Notes: generated from the letters alone by a model not told the origin. 64,000 bases of DNA from Undibacterium pigrum (GCF_003201815.1 NZ_QJKB01000019.1:1-64000), one strand, 5' to 3'; counted from the first letter of the stretch, positions 29,333 through 39,517 are shown. Program-made: numbers and translations.

Positions 29333-29343
29333 GCATTTTATGC
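29333..29343. promoter_or_regulatory. Short dyad between LysR gene and EamA gene
   Basis: GCAT-TTT-ATGC lies in the 119-bp divergent gap where a LysR-type regulator would be expected to bind. It is short, and AT-rich context makes chance occurrence likely. Confidence 0.25.
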
Positions 29344-29408
29344 GTATTGTTGAAGAGTGTCAGCTTGTCGATAATGGAGGCAACTTAAATCAGAAGCAGG
29401 CGGATACG

Positions 29409-30335
29409 ATGAATAGCAACTCCGGTAGTTCAGGAAAATGGCAAATGGTAGCGGCAATGACATTGTCCGGCAGCATAGGCCTGTTCGTGCTGGCAAGTGG
29501 CCAGCCTGCAATGACGGTGGTTTTATTACGCTGTCTGATTGGGGGCCTCAGCCTGCTGGCCTTGCTGTACTGGCAAGGCGGTTGGCAAAACTTGAATGCC
29601 AGGCAAGTGAAGTGGCTATTGTTGGGAGCCGCAGCGCTCATCATCAACTGGTTATGCCTGTTTTCTGCCTACAGGCTCAGCAGTATTTCAATCGCCACGG
29701 TGGTCTACCATGTGCAACCCTTCTTCTTGCTGATCTTGCTGGCCATGACGCAAAGAGATGGGCAACTCTGGCGCAAGCTGCCTTTCTTGCTAGTTGCGTT
29801 TGCAGGCGTGGTGCTGAGTTCGGGTCTGGATATCCGGCATGATTTCCTGCGCAGTGCAGACGGACATGTCAGTCATGCCCTGGCAGGTGCCGGGTTGGCT
29901 TTGCTGGCCGCATTGCTGTATGCCTTCGCTACCCTGGCGACGCGCAAGTTGCAGGGTATAGCCCCAGCGCAGATCGCCAGTGTGCAATTACTGCTTGGTG
30001 CCGTTGTGCTGGCGCCAATGGCAGATTTATCAGGCTGGAACTGGCACTGGCAAAGCTGGGGCAGTTTATTGTTGCTGGGCTTTGTCCATACCGGGCTGAT
30101 GTATAAACTCATGTACGATGCTTTTCAAAAGTTGCCAGCAACGAGTATTGCTAGCTTGTCCTTTATTTATCCGCTGGTGGCCTTGTTGGTTGATATGTGG
30201 TTTTTTTCTACGGTCTTGAGTACTGTGCAATTGCTGGGCATGGCGATGATATTGATCGCCGTTCTGGCAAATCAGCGCGACTGGAATCTGGCTGCGTTGA
30301 TGCGGACCTTGAATTTTAAAAATGGAATCAAATGA
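29409..30335 (+). CDS. EamA/DMT-family transporter
   Basis: 308 residues from ATG 29409, with AGGCGG upstream; an earlier ATG at 29331 lacks support. About ten membrane helices, with two EamA halves ([26 protein letters not shown] and the [19 protein letters not shown] half). DMT transporters export metabolites such as amino acids. Divergent from the LysR gene and overlapping the aldo/keto reductase gene at its end, so its export function may be tied to that enzyme's product. Confidence 0.88.
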   Translation: MNSNSGSSGKWQMVAAMTLSGSIGLFVLASGQPAMTVVLLRCLIGGLSLLALLYWQGGWQNLNARQVKWLLLGAAALIINWLCLFSAYRLSSISIATVVYHVQPFFLLILLAMTQRDGQLWRKLPFLLVAFAGVVLSSGLDIRHDFLRSADGHVSHALAGAGLALLAALLYAFATLATRKLQGIAPAQIASVQLLLGAVVLAPMADLSGWNWHWQSWGSLLLLGFVHTGLMYKLMYDAFQKLPATSIASLSFIYPLVALLVDMWFFSTVLSTVQLLGMAMILIAVLANQRDWNLAALMRTLNFKNGIK

Positions 30336-31312
30336 TGAAAACTCGTCAACTGGGACAACAAGGTTTGCTCGTCTCTGAGCTGGGACTGGGATGCATGGGC
30401 ATGAGCACTGCTTATGGCGCTGCCGATGAAAATGAAAGCATAGCCACCATCCACAGGGCGCTGGAACTGGGTTTGAATTTTTTTGATACGGCAGAACAAT
30501 ACGGCCCTTATGCCAACGAAGCTTTGCTGGGCAAAGCCTTACGGGGCAGGCGAAGTGAGGTCGTACTCGCCACGAAGTTTGGTTTCAAGATCGAGAATAA
30601 TCAAATAACTGGCCTGGACAGCCACCCCAGACATATACGTCAGGCAGTAGAAGGCTCTTTGCAAAGACTGGGTACGGATTATATTGACTTGCTATACCAG
30701 CACAGGGTAGATCCTGCTATCCCGATCGAAGAAGTCATAGGCTGTATGGCAGATTTGGTGCAAAAAGGCAAAGTGCGCTTCCTGGGCTTGTCAGAAGCAG
30801 GTTTCAATACCATACGCCGCGCACATGCGGTCCATCCCATCAGTGCTTTGCAGAGCGAATATTCTTTATGGGAGCGCAATCTGGAAGACCAGATTTTGCC
30901 ACTTTTGCGTGAACTGGGTATAGGCCTGGTACCGTTCAGCCCTCTGGGGCGCGGGTTTCTCAGCGGTAGCGCACTGCGTGCTGAAGCTTATTCTGCGACC
31001 GATTTTCGCCATCTTGATCCGCGCTTGCAGGGTGAGAATTTTGATCGCAATATGCAGGCCGCCGACCAGGTCACGGCGATTGCCATTGCTAAAAATATCA
31101 GTTCCGCTCAATTGGCGCTGGCCTGGGTCATGCATCGGGGAGAGGATATTGTGGCCATTCCAGGTACCAAACGGGTGAAGTACCTGGAAGAAAATCTGCA
31201 TGCCAGCGAAGTAGTGCTCGACGATGCGGACATGCAAGCCTTGGGCCTGGCAATGCAGACTGTGGCAGGAGAGCGTTATAGCAAGGAAAGAATGGCCATG
31301 GTGGACCGATGA
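30332..31312 (+). CDS. Aldo/keto reductase
   Basis: 326 residues of the AKR fold. The catalytic Asp/Tyr pair lies in [24 protein letters not shown], Lys in ATKFGFKIE, and the His in [14 protein letters not shown]-binding [17 protein letters not shown] is near the C-terminus. The family reduces carbonyls. The first ATG overlaps the EamA stop (ATGATGA), so translation is coupled. Confidence 0.93.
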   Translation: MMKTRQLGQQGLLVSELGLGCMGMSTAYGAADENESIATIHRALELGLNFFDTAEQYGPYANEALLGKALRGRRSEVVLATKFGFKIENNQITGLDSHPRHIRQAVEGSLQRLGTDYIDLLYQHRVDPAIPIEEVIGCMADLVQKGKVRFLGLSEAGFNTIRRAHAVHPISALQSEYSLWERNLEDQILPLLRELGIGLVPFSPLGRGFLSGSALRAEAYSATDFRHLDPRLQGENFDRNMQAADQVTAIAIAKNISSAQLALAWVMHRGEDIVAIPGTKRVKYLEENLHASEVVLDDADMQALGLAMQTVAGERYSKERMAMVDR

Positions 31313-31578
31313 TCTGAACCAGGGCGCGACATTTAAGCGCCAGACCTGCAGACGAAAGACGTATGTGTGCCTGCGTCCTGCCAGTTTGAGGCAGGCGGCA
31401 AATGTTGGTACAGGTTAGGTAAAACAAGTGTGAGTGTGTCTTAGCGGTATTTGTGGTGCTAATATCTACGTTTTTAGTAGAACGCCCGGGTGCCATACAT
31501 GAGATTTTCATGGGCAAGGGTCGCCGGGTGAAGCATAATTACAGGCTTGCTCTGCTATCAATAATAAAAAGGATATAC

Positions 31579-32061
31579 ATGACACTCACCTGGATAAGAC
31601 AACCACCTACCTCTTATCGCATGCAGCGCCTGTCGGGTATGTCCCTGTTCGCCACCCTGAGCCCGCGTGAATTGAAAATCATCGACGGCATGCTGCATAA
31701 CAGGAATTACCTTGCCAATGAAATCATCTTTGATGAAGGAGAAGAAGGGCAAGCCCTGTATATCATCCTGTCCGGGAAGGTGAGCATCAATCGCCGGCGT
31801 GAGCATGGTGATGAAATGATTGCCGAGCTGGCAGCGGGTAATTTTTTTGGTGATGTCGCCCTGCTGGATAATTCTCCTCGCAGCGCCCAGGTCAAGGCCA
31901 TAGAAAATTGTGAGGTCGCCGTATTTTTCCGTGCAGATTTCAGTTCTTTGCTGGAAACCAATGCCGTCATTGGCTATAAGATATCGCTGGAACTGGCACG
32001 CCTCAACAGCCGTCGCCTGCGCGATTCCCTGGACGCCAATTCGCGTAGTGAGGCCTTGTGA
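31579..32061 (+). CDS. Cyclic nucleotide-binding domain protein
   Basis: 160 residues from ATG 31579 with AAAAGGA upstream; an open frame from 31453 is not preferred. One cNMP-binding domain: LFATLSPRELKIIDGMLHNRNYLANEIIFDEGEEGQALYIILSGKV, then GNFFGDVALLDNSPRSAQVKA, whose FGDVAL..RSA stretch is the phosphate-binding cassette. There is no HTH, so it is not a Crp-type regulator. It overlaps the AI-2E gene by 4 bp, hinting that it senses or gates that membrane protein (inference). Confidence 0.85.
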   Translation: MTLTWIRQPPTSYRMQRLSGMSLFATLSPRELKIIDGMLHNRNYLANEIIFDEGEEGQALYIILSGKVSINRRREHGDEMIAELAAGNFFGDVALLDNSPRSAQVKAIENCEVAVFFRADFSSLLETNAVIGYKISLELARLNSRRLRDSLDANSRSEAL

Positions 32062-33173
32062 ACCAGCGTCAATCTGGCCCCATAGTCTGGGCATGCGTAC
32101 TGTTTTCCACTTGCCTGCTGCTGTTTTTATTGCCCAAGGTCTTGTGGTTGCTGGTGCCCTTCCTGTTTGCGATGATACTGTATTACATACTCGTGCCTGC
32201 CGTGGCGCGCCTGAGTCTCCTGGGTTTGCCGCGCGATCTGGCGGCGATGCTGGTGGGAGGTGTTTTCTTTATCTTGCTGGCCCTGGTGCTGGCTTACGCC
32301 ATCAATAAAATCAGCCTGCGCGCGGGTTCCCTGCAAGATATGCTGGCACATTATGTCGATGGTGGCATACGCTTTGTGCGCAATAGCATGCAAGCTCTGG
32401 AAGAAAATTTCCCCATCCTGCACAAGGCCCATGCCAGTGAATCTGTGGATGCCTGGATGGCCAGTAATACTGACAACTTCGCCCAGCAATATGTGGCAAA
32501 TATCCTGGTCTCCATGGCCGCGGTATTGCCTGCGGTATTTTTAACACCTTTCCTGACTTTCTTTTTCTTACGCGATGGTCGCAAGTTCAAGCAATTTCTG
32601 GCAAATGCGGTGCCGAATGCCTTTTTTGAAGAAACCCTGTTTCTCATGCATGAAGTGGACCAGACCGCCCGTCGTTATTTCCAGGGTTTGCTAAAGTTGA
32701 CGCTGATAGACACCATCATACTGGCACTGGGTTTGTGGGCTATCGGCATCTCCGCACCCTTTACGCTGGCCCTGATATCCGCCATCCTTGCATGGGTGCC
32801 TTTCGTCGGCTCAGTGCTGGGGTGCATGATGGTGGTGCTGGTTGCAGCCACTGATACGCCCGATACGCCTTTACTGGCTTACAGTGCCATCATGGTGTTT
32901 GTCACGGTGCGCTTGCTGGATGATTTTATCTTCATGCCCATGACCCTGGGACGCAGCCTGCACATGCATCCATTGATTTCTGTATTGATGATTTTTGTGG
33001 GCGGCGAACTGGCCGGGGTGCCGGGCCTGATGCTGGTGCTACCCATACTGGGCATAGCGATGGTAGTGGGTGAAACGCTGGGGCGCGTGATCACCAATCC
33101 CCGTTTGCGGGCGAGGCATCGTCATGCCAGAGCCTTGCGCGAGCGACAGGTCAGCGTGGACTTGAAGGGTTAG
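32058..33173 (+). CDS. AI-2E family transporter (PerM/TqsA superfamily)
   Basis: 371 residues with about eight membrane helices and the family block LISAILAWVPFVGSVLGC and PLISVLMIFVGGELAGVPGLMLVLPILG. It starts with GTG 32058 in the GTGA overlap. The family includes autoinducer-2 exporters and Na+/H+ antiporters, so substrate is open. The soluble insert (about 75-165) is unusually charged. Confidence 0.85.
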   Translation: MNQRQSGPIVWACVLFSTCLLLFLLPKVLWLLVPFLFAMILYYILVPAVARLSLLGLPRDLAAMLVGGVFFILLALVLAYAINKISLRAGSLQDMLAHYVDGGIRFVRNSMQALEENFPILHKAHASESVDAWMASNTDNFAQQYVANILVSMAAVLPAVFLTPFLTFFFLRDGRKFKQFLANAVPNAFFEETLFLMHEVDQTARRYFQGLLKLTLIDTIILALGLWAIGISAPFTLALISAILAWVPFVGSVLGCMMVVLVAATDTPDTPLLAYSAIMVFVTVRLLDDFIFMPMTLGRSLHMHPLISVLMIFVGGELAGVPGLMLVLPILGIAMVVGETLGRVITNPRLRARHRHARALRERQVSVDLKG

Positions 33174-33180
33174 AAAAGGA

Positions 33181-33211
33181 AAAGGGGCGGCGATCAGGCT
33201 GCCCCTTTTTT
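33181..33211 (+). terminator. Rho-independent terminator after the AI-2E gene
   Basis: AAAGGGGC, a GC-rich loop and GCCCCTTTTTT form a stable hairpin with a T-run, also usable from the opposite, converging penicillin acylase gene. Confidence 0.8.
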
Positions 33212-33217
33212 CACATC

Positions 33218-35629
33218 TTAGGGTTTCAGAGTCTGCCTGTGTCGGGCATTGGCTTCCACCTTGTCAGGTGCAAACCACCAGGGGCGGCGCTCATCTTTGG
33301 CCCATAGTTTGGCCATGTCATTCTGATGAGGCTGGAAATGTCTTTCACTGACACCGCCAGCCATGGCTGCTTCGATTTTGTCCTTGTCGCCAAAATCCAT
33401 GATGACTTGCATGGATGCGAAAAAATTCGTTTCATACGGTTTCTGGAAATCATAGACACCGCGGCTGACAGTCTCGCCACTGCCTGAACGCTCAACCGTA
33501 AAGCCTCCCAGCAATTCCTGTCCTGCGCCATTGCGGCGCAAGGGGCTGACAAAGCGCACGGTATGCGCCTTGCCCCAGCGCCACTGACTGGTGTCCTTGC
33601 CTTGCAGGGCCTCGATCTCTGCACGGGCGCGTGGCGCTGCTGCCCGTATCACATCGGCCAGGGTTTCACGTTTGTCTTTGGTACGCACATCGTCAAACCA
33701 GATAGCATCGGGCTTGCTCAGCAAGGCATCAAACCGCTGCTGCCAGAAATACCAGGTAGACAGCATGTCCTTGGCAACATCCTCGCCCAGCTCATCACTG
33801 AATGTGCCTGTTACGACTTCTCGATACAGTGCCTGATATACCAATGGTGCAGCCAGATTCACATCATCCCTGCCATCCCAGGCTTTGAGTATGGCAGCAA
33901 GGTCTTTGTTCGCAGTATCATTTTCCAGTGCAGCGATGAGGGCAGGGCGCAAGGCATCTGCCTGCAGGTTGCGGCTGTCATGCATGAGCTTCCAGTGATC
34001 TTCCACCGTCATCTTTTGTGCTGATTCCAGGACTTGTCCTATGCGGGTATAGCGGTAATTGGGCGAGACATAATTGGTGTAATACCAGGGGAAGCCTTCA
34101 GGCCGGGTATCATGGTTGGCCGTACCCACCCAGGCGCGAGCAGGGTTAAGCATGCCGGGCATCCGGTCTTTTGGGATAAAGCCTGTCCAGTCATCACTGC
34201 CATCTGCCGGTGGCAGACGAGGGAAGCCGCCATCAGCGCCGGAGCGTATCGGCACTGCGCCTGTGGCCCTGTGGGCAATAGCACCCTGGTCATCACCAAA
34301 GACAAAATTGAACATCATCAAATCTATCTTTTGTACTTGCTTGTCAAAGTCTGCGGCATTGGCGGCGGTCAGCATGCCTTCTATGCCTATTTGTGGTGTC
34401 AGCACTTCTGCATCGGTAGAACGCAAGACCAGCACTTTGTCGCCCTTGGGGCCAAGACCGGGGTGATCGGTAATCACTGGCCCGCGCTTGGTATAGCGTA
34501 TGACGAGTGGCTGTTCTCTGTAGCCATTTGCGGCACTCTTGTCTTTGATGCGTATGCTTTCATTGATAACCGTAAACGGCAGGCTGCGACCGGCATCCAT
34601 GTAATGATCTTTATTGGCCGGGTCCAGGCTTTCCACATACAAATCCTGCACATCGCCATAGGCGTTGGTGACACCAAAAGCCACATGCTTGTTACGTCCC
34701 ACCATGATGCCAGGCATGCCGGGTATGGCCACACCTACCGCCTGAATGTCGGGTGTGAACAAACCTATCGGATGCCAGGTGCCCGGCAAGATGCGATTAT
34801 CCAGATGCGGGTCATTCGCCACCATGGCCTTGCCAGATTGCGAGCGTGATGGCCCAATGGCCCAGTTGTTTGAACCCAGGCCCTGATGATTCAGGGTTTC
34901 TGGCGCGATATTGAGATCACTCCATGCCAGATTCAATTGTGTGGATTGACTTTGCGTGGCCTGTGCCACGGGCGCATTCTTCCAGTCAGGATTGATCGTC
35001 AGCGGGAAAATCTCACGCGCCTTTTCCATACCCAGATGATCAATCAGTTTTTGTGCGATGACTTCCGCCTTGAAATTGGTCGAGTGGGTATAGTGGATGT
35101 AATGCACCAGCGCCACCAGGTCAGCCACCGTCCATGTCTGTGGCACCAGGCCTACGGCCTTGAGTTCTATAGGGTGTTCATCAGGATAAGTCTTGATATA
35201 GGCATTGATGCCATCAACATAATGCTGAAAGAAGGCCCGTGATTCAGGGTTGAGCTTTTCTGCATGCTTCATGCCGTTGCGGTGTATGCCCAGCACGCGC
35301 ATGCGTATGTCGCTGGGAAGGGTCTCAGCCCCCAGGCTGGCAGATAATTCACCACGCCAGGTCGCGCGAAATAATTCCATCTGCATCAGCCGGTTTTGTG
35401 CAGTCACAAAGCCTTGCGCACGTAACAGGTCAGGTGTATTGCTGGCAAAAATATAGGGTATGCCCAGTTCATCGCGCAAGACTTTGACGGGCGCAGACAA
35501 GCCTGCCAACTGCATCTCACCATCAATTTGTGGATGACCGGAACTACGCAGCTTCATATACCCGGCAGTAGCGCCCAGGGCAAGTACGATCGCCAGGCCT
35601 ATGGCCGTGCGTTTCAATATTTTACTCAT
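33218..35629 (-). CDS. Penicillin acylase family protein (Ntn hydrolase, S45)
   Basis: 803 residues from ATG 35629; an ORF start at 35665 is not preferred. A membrane anchor or uncleaved signal (RTAIGLAIVLALGATAGYM) is followed by DELGIPYIFASNTPDLLRAQGF and LMQMELFRATWRGELS, typical of the alpha chain. The nucleophile Ser lies in QGLGSNNWAIGPSRSQSGK (near residue 237), where autocatalytic cleavage exposes the N-terminal Ser of the beta chain. The family hydrolyses N-acyl compounds including penicillins and acyl-homoserine lactones. Periplasmic. Substrate not readable. Confidence 0.92.
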   Translation of the reverse strand: MSKILKRTAIGLAIVLALGATAGYMKLRSSGHPQIDGEMQLAGLSAPVKVLRDELGIPYIFASNTPDLLRAQGFVTAQNRLMQMELFRATWRGELSASLGAETLPSDIRMRVLGIHRNGMKHAEKLNPESRAFFQHYVDGINAYIKTYPDEHPIELKAVGLVPQTWTVADLVALVHYIHYTHSTNFKAEVIAQKLIDHLGMEKAREIFPLTINPDWKNAPVAQATQSQSTQLNLAWSDLNIAPETLNHQGLGSNNWAIGPSRSQSGKAMVANDPHLDNRILPGTWHPIGLFTPDIQAVGVAIPGMPGIMVGRNKHVAFGVTNAYGDVQDLYVESLDPANKDHYMDAGRSLPFTVINESIRIKDKSAANGYREQPLVIRYTKRGPVITDHPGLGPKGDKVLVLRSTDAEVLTPQIGIEGMLTAANAADFDKQVQKIDLMMFNFVFGDDQGAIAHRATGAVPIRSGADGGFPRLPPADGSDDWTGFIPKDRMPGMLNPARAWVGTANHDTRPEGFPWYYTNYVSPNYRYTRIGQVLESAQKMTVEDHWKLMHDSRNLQADALRPALIAALENDTANKDLAAILKAWDGRDDVNLAAPLVYQALYREVVTGTFSDELGEDVAKDMLSTWYFWQQRFDALLSKPDAIWFDDVRTKDKRETLADVIRAAAPRARAEIEALQGKDTSQWRWGKAHTVRFVSPLRRNGAGQELLGGFTVERSGSGETVSRGVYDFQKPYETNFFASMQVIMDFGDKDKIEAAMAGGVSERHFQPHQNDMAKLWAKDERRPWWFAPDKVEANARHRQTLKP

Positions 35630-35796
35630 CTTGTCTCCGTCTGGGTCAGGGTCTGGCCTGCCCATTGTTGTATTTGCTTGCCTTTTTAAGCAAGGCTCTC
35701 ATCATTTCGTAAGCCGCTAGCGCAGTCAAGCAATAATCACCGAGTAAGGTTTCTCGCTGCAAAGCGGGTATTTAGCCTTGTGCACAGCCTAAAGCC

Positions 35797-35810
35797 TGGA
35801 CTACACTCCA
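35797..35810. promoter_or_regulatory. TGGA-N6-TCCA dyad upstream of MerR gene
   Basis: TGGA (35797-35800), six bases and TCCA (35807-35810) form the kind of inverted repeat MerR regulators bind within promoters. It lies 32 bp before the regulator start. No -35/-10 pair with a 19-bp spacer was found, so this is tentative. Confidence 0.3.
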
Positions 35811-35842
35811 TAGTCAAGAAGGATTTCAATCTGGAGCAGCCC

Positions 35843-36298
35843 ATGAATATCAGCCAGTTTGCGGCTGTCTGTGAAGTATCAGCCGATACCGTGCGCTATT
35901 ACGAAAAGCAGGGCATCATCAAGCCTGCCCCGCGCCAGGGTAATGGCTATCGCAAATATGGTGATGCCGATGTGCAGACCCTGCGCTTTGTCCGTGGTGC
36001 TCAGGCACTGGGCTTTTCTCTGGCGGAGATACAAAACATCTTGCCGCGACTGGCAGAGGGCAAGTTTGCCCGTGCCGATATAGAACAACAATTGTTAAAA
36101 AAAATGGCGCAGATAGATGAACATATGCGCCAGCTAAAAACCCTTAAAAAAGAACTGCAGGCGACCTTCGCCTCCCTGACTTGCAAGCCAGAGTTGCCAG
36201 TGACTACCCCACAAAGCACCGCCACCGATAGCGGCAGCGGTGCTGGTGCGGCAATGGCAAAGAAGGCTTTCAAGAAACCTGCCGCAAAAATTTCTTAA
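35843..36298 (+). CDS. MerR-family transcriptional regulator
   Basis: 151 residues from ATG 35843. [29 protein letters not shown] and wing [17 protein letters not shown], then a coiled-coil dimerisation helix. A single late Cys (LTCKPE) sits in a Ser/Thr/Ala-rich tail ending in a Lys-rich [12 protein letters not shown]. The metal-site cysteines of CueR/ZntR types are not seen, so the sensed ligand is unclear. It ends overlapping the prfH end on the other strand. Confidence 0.9.
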   Translation: MNISQFAAVCEVSADTVRYYEKQGIIKPAPRQGNGYRKYGDADVQTLRFVRGAQALGFSLAEIQNILPRLAEGKFARADIEQQLLKKMAQIDEHMRQLKTLKKELQATFASLTCKPELPVTTPQSTATDSGSGAGAAMAKKAFKKPAAKIS

Positions 36299-36927
36299 GC
36301 TTTCTGTTCCTTGAATGCCATGCCCACAAAGATGCGCCTGGCATTTCCCCTTTCTGTATCGTGATGTTGCATGCGTCTTTCAGCCTTGCTGTCGCGTTCT
36401 TTGGCGGCATGTAATTCTTCCAGTTTGCTACTCAGCAGTTGCGCGGCCAGCCGCTTGTTGGCATGCTGGCTGCGTTCAGTCTGGACCTTGACTGAAATGC
36501 CGGTAGCAATATGGGTGGCGCGTATGGCACTGTCAGTCTTGTTGACATGTTGCCCGCCTGGCCCGGATGCGCGGGTGGCTTCATAGCGTATTTCACTTTC
36601 AGGCATAGTGCTACCAGGCTGAAATACCTTGCAACCCAAAAACCAGTTCTTGCGTTTATGGCCCAAGCGGTAAGGACTATTGCATATCCATAGCAAGCTG
36701 CCTTCCCACGCCTGCGCCAGATGTTGCACGGCATCTTCATTTTTATCGGTCGTCAATTCCAGCAAGGCAGAGCGCAAGCTGCCTGCATGCGGGCCATCGA
36801 CTTGCTCAATGATGCGCGCAGTGACGCCCGCTTTTGTCGCCTCCTTATTGAAGAGTTGCAAAGCCTTGGCAACAGCCAGACAGCATTCTGCCGGGCCGGT
36901 ATTCGCGGTGATTTGCAGATATAACAT
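36295..36927 (-). CDS. prfH: Peptide chain release factor-like protein PrfH
   Basis: 210 residues from ATG 36925-36927. It has the catalytic GGQ domain: [30 protein letters not shown] (residues about 111-140), and lacks the stop-codon-recognition domain of RF1/RF2, matching the PrfH family. Its start overlaps the rtcB stop in a TGATG, so the two are co-translated. In E. coli, RtcB2-PrfH protects cells by repairing 16S rRNA cut near the decoding centre by colicin E3-like nucleases: PrfH recognises damaged ribosomes and RtcB religates. This is the known role of such pairs; it is assumed here. Confidence 0.93.
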   Translation of the reverse strand: MLYLQITANTGPAECCLAVAKALQLFNKEATKAGVTARIIEQVDGPHAGSLRSALLELTTDKNEDAVQHLAQAWEGSLLWICNSPYRLGHKRKNWFLGCKVFQPGSTMPESEIRYEATRASGPGGQHVNKTDSAIRATHIATGISVKVQTERSQHANKRLAAQLLSSKLEELHAAKERDSKAERRMQHHDTERGNARRIFVGMAFKEQKA

Positions 36928-38120
36928 CAGCAGCACTCCCCACGTGTTTTGTAGGTCAGCAAGGGCTTGTTGCGGGCAATGACAGTAACGAGATCCGCAC
37001 CCAGCAAGCAATTAAGTACGCTATCGAGGTTTTTATAGGCTTGTGGTGCTTCTTCATAAATCAGGGCGCGGTCTGCGCAAATCACGCGGCTGCCAAATTC
37101 TGTGCGGCTCAGTTGATCCGGTGTCGCCAGTTTGAACAGCCTGTCCTTGCAGTCAGTGCGTTGCCATTTGCGACCTGCACCATGCGCCAGCGAATACAAG
37201 CTGACAGCGCCATTTTCTGTTTTTGGTTGTAACAGATAACTGTAATCACCACGTGAACCCGGCAACATCACCAGCCCCTGGTCACTGGGTGTGGCACCTT
37301 TGCGATGCAGCCACAAACTCTTGCCATCTGCCTGCACAGGTGTGACCAGATTGTGATGTACATCAAGAACCAGTTCCCCATTGCAACGCAGGCGGCGCAA
37401 GATGCGTGCGGCAATCATGGCACGGTTCAGTGCAGCGTAATCCAGGGCTGCATTATGCTTGCGCAAGTAGTCTGTCGCTGCTTCGCTGTCACTTGCGAGA
37501 CCAGCATGGCTATGCGCATCTACATGCTGGCGAAGGATAAATTGCCCCAGACCACGCGAACCACTATGCACCAGTAATTGCACGCGTTTGTTGTGCAAAT
37601 TCGCTGCTTTATAGCTGCCTGCATCGTCGACTCTGTCAGTGATTTGCAGTTCTGCAAAATGATTGCCACCACCTATCGTGCCGAGTGAGCGCATTTGCAG
37701 TAAATCCAGTCCCGCTGCCAGCAGACCCTCAGCGACTAGCTGTTTTCTTGTGGACAGATCAGGATAAATGTCCAGCAATTGCTGCCATTCATCTTCATCA
37801 ACAGGCTCATCAAGATTACCGATTTGCTTGTCGAGTTTGTCCAGTTTGACTTTGTTGATTGCCAGGTCGGTCTGATACAGGCTCATGCCGCAGCCTATGT
37901 CATTGCCAACCAGGGCAGGGTAGAAATGGTTTTGCGATAAAAATGCAGCTCCTACAGGGTAGCCACGTCCCGGATGCAAATCAGGCAGGCCGACTACGCT
38001 GCTCATATGTGTTAATTGTGCTGTGGTCTTGAGTTGCTGTATTGCGCTGTCTTCAAGCCACAAGCGGTCTGAGGCGATCACAGATACGCGCTCAGACAAT
38101 TGCTGAATAAAATTGCCCAT
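36927..38120 (-). CDS. rtcB: RtcB-type RNA ligase (RtcB2 group)
   Basis: 397 residues. Metal-binding and catalytic blocks are visible: [52 protein letters not shown], and the guanylate-accepting His in [13 protein letters not shown]. RtcB joins RNA with 2',3'-cyclic phosphate to 5'-OH. Its overlap with prfH places it in the RtcB2-PrfH ribosome repair class rather than with rtcA. Shorter than E. coli RtcB (408). Confidence 0.93.
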   Translation of the reverse strand: MGNFIQQLSERVSVIASDRLWLEDSAIQQLKTTAQLTHMSSVVGLPDLHPGRGYPVGAAFLSQNHFYPALVGNDIGCGMSLYQTDLAINKVKLDKLDKQIGNLDEPVDEDEWQQLLDIYPDLSTRKQLVAEGLLAAGLDLLQMRSLGTIGGGNHFAELQITDRVDDAGSYKAANLHNKRVQLLVHSGSRGLGQFILRQHVDAHSHAGLASDSEAATDYLRKHNAALDYAALNRAMIAARILRRLRCNGELVLDVHHNLVTPVQADGKSLWLHRKGATPSDQGLVMLPGSRGDYSYLLQPKTENGAVSLYSLAHGAGRKWQRTDCKDRLFKLATPDQLSRTEFGSRVICADRALIYEEAPQAYKNLDSVLNCLLGADLVTVIARNKPLLTYKTRGECC

Positions 38121-38579
38121 AAAGGAATTCCAAATATTATTTTTTTAAGGAATTGGGCACTGGTATGCTGATACAGACGCGTCACTTCACCGGCAATTGC
38201 CGACAAGATGAACATCAGGATGAGATGCTTGCAGATGTGTGCGCTGACTATTGTTCAGCAGCGCAAAATACGAATTAATGCAGGCAGCAGAAAACCAGAC
38301 CCAATGAAGGAGAGAGGTTTTGTAGTAGTCGCATTTGTATCTCCTTTCAAAATAAGTTGGTTGATGTGAGGGCTTGATATTAGCCCAAGCTTTTTGGTTT
38401 TGGCAAGAATTTTTAAAAAATAAATCACGCGAGGCAGAGCAGCCTGGCGCAAGCAGAGTCTCGTCACTGTTTGCAACACTATGTAAGTCCTCTGCGGTTT
38501 TTGCCGTGATTGACTACAATGCATATTGATCTGTTACCGTTATCGCAAGATGATTGAACCTGGAATTTGAGGAAAAGAC
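38121..38579. other. 459-bp gap with a 12-bp palindrome upstream of rtcB
   Basis: No gene recognised. CGGCAATTGCCG (38191-38202) is a perfect palindrome about 70 bp upstream of the rtcB start, a candidate operator. A sigma-54 element of the rtc type was looked for on the minus strand and not found. The right half holds the leader of the small plus-strand gene. Confidence 0.4.
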
Positions 38580-38780
38580 ATGAGCCAGCCTGAGATGAAA
38601 CCACAATTCAGCGACACTGTCATGCGTGAGCTGGAACTGGATAAAAAGTTTGCCGAGCATATTAAAAAACTCAGCGAAACCGAGACCGTCAGTTATATCG
38701 ATGAAGAAGGATATCTGGTTTCGCGTACACCCGATGGTGTCATCACCAGGTTGAAAGATAAACCCTGCGTGCAGTCTTGA
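38580..38780 (+). CDS. 66-residue protein preceding the zeta-like kinase
   Basis: Unrecognised acidic small protein with a GAGGAAAAG ribosome site just before the ATG (38571-38579). Sequence is helical at first (MRELELDKKFAEHIKKLSE) with a C-terminal beta pair (TVSYIDEEGYLVSRTPDGVITRL). Its stop overlaps the TTG start option of the kinase gene. The position, size and coupling suggest a cognate partner (antitoxin-like), though it is not the classical epsilon antitoxin. Confidence 0.75.
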   Translation: MSQPEMKPQFSDTVMRELELDKKFAEHIKKLSETETVSYIDEEGYLVSRTPDGVITRLKDKPCVQS

Positions 38781-38782
38781 AC

Positions 38783-39382
38783 ATGCACCAGCCTATTGCC
38801 TTGTTCTATGGAGGCACCAATGGTTCCGGTAAATCTACATTGCGGGAAATGGATGCCGATGGTTTGAATGGTGTAATCACAAGACATATAGATCCCGACG
38901 CCATCGCCCGCATGCTTAATCCGCTTGATCCGCGTGCTGTTGATGTGGCGGCGGGGCGCGAGGCAATACGCCAGTTTGCAGAAGTCATTGCCAGCAAGAC
39001 GTCATTCACCCTGGAAAGTACGCTGACGGGAAGTGGCATACTCAGGCGCATGGCAGAAGCCAGGTCGGCAGGTTTTCAGGTACAACTGCGCTATGTCGGT
39101 TTGAAAAGTGTTGATTTGAATATCGCACGTGTCGCCCACCGCGTAGCCAGGGGTGGCCATCATATAGATGAAGATGTTATCCGCAGGCGTTATCAGGAGA
39201 GCCTGCAAAATTTACTGAAAGCCATTCCCATTTGTGACCTGGTTTTCATACGGGACAATTCTGGCAGGCAGGCAATTTGCCATCTGGTACTCGAAGGCCA
39301 GCATATAAGTTATTCGACACAGTCTGCATTGCCAGAATGGATAGCTGAAATACGTCAACAGATATTGTCTTTGCGAAATTGA
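38783..39382 (+). CDS. Zeta-toxin-family P-loop kinase
   Basis: 199 residues from ATG 38783; TTG 38777, overlapping the upstream stop, is the other start. Walker A is GGTNGSGKST, followed by DPDAIAR, ESTLTG with the catalytic Glu, and the sensor region VAHRVARGGHHIDEDVIRRRYQESLQNL, which closely follows zeta kinases. Zeta toxins phosphorylate UDP-N-acetylglucosamine and block wall synthesis; other family members act on different nucleotides. Co-translation with the 66-residue protein makes a toxin-antitoxin-like pair plausible. Confidence 0.85.
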   Translation: MHQPIALFYGGTNGSGKSTLREMDADGLNGVITRHIDPDAIARMLNPLDPRAVDVAAGREAIRQFAEVIASKTSFTLESTLTGSGILRRMAEARSAGFQVQLRYVGLKSVDLNIARVAHRVARGGHHIDEDVIRRRYQESLQNLLKAIPICDLVFIRDNSGRQAICHLVLEGQHISYSTQSALPEWIAEIRQQILSLRN

Positions 39383-39517
39383 TGACGCTCGATCTTGTCA
39401 TCCCTTTGCGCCGTGCTGCGTTATTAGATGATTGAGGCAAAGTTGTAGGTGTGTTTGCCTTTGCTGTTACACATGACTACCAGCGATATTTAGCTACTGG
39501 TCATCACGGGAGTAAAT

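Noticed and set aside
38121-38260. Sigma-54 promoter (RtcR-type) upstream of rtcB
   Set aside because: No TGGCAC-N5-TTGC-like element on the minus strand in this gap.
38255-38524. 89-residue minus-strand ORF upstream of the small protein gene
   Set aside because: No family pattern, poor start and it lies in the leader of the rtcB side; treated as chance.
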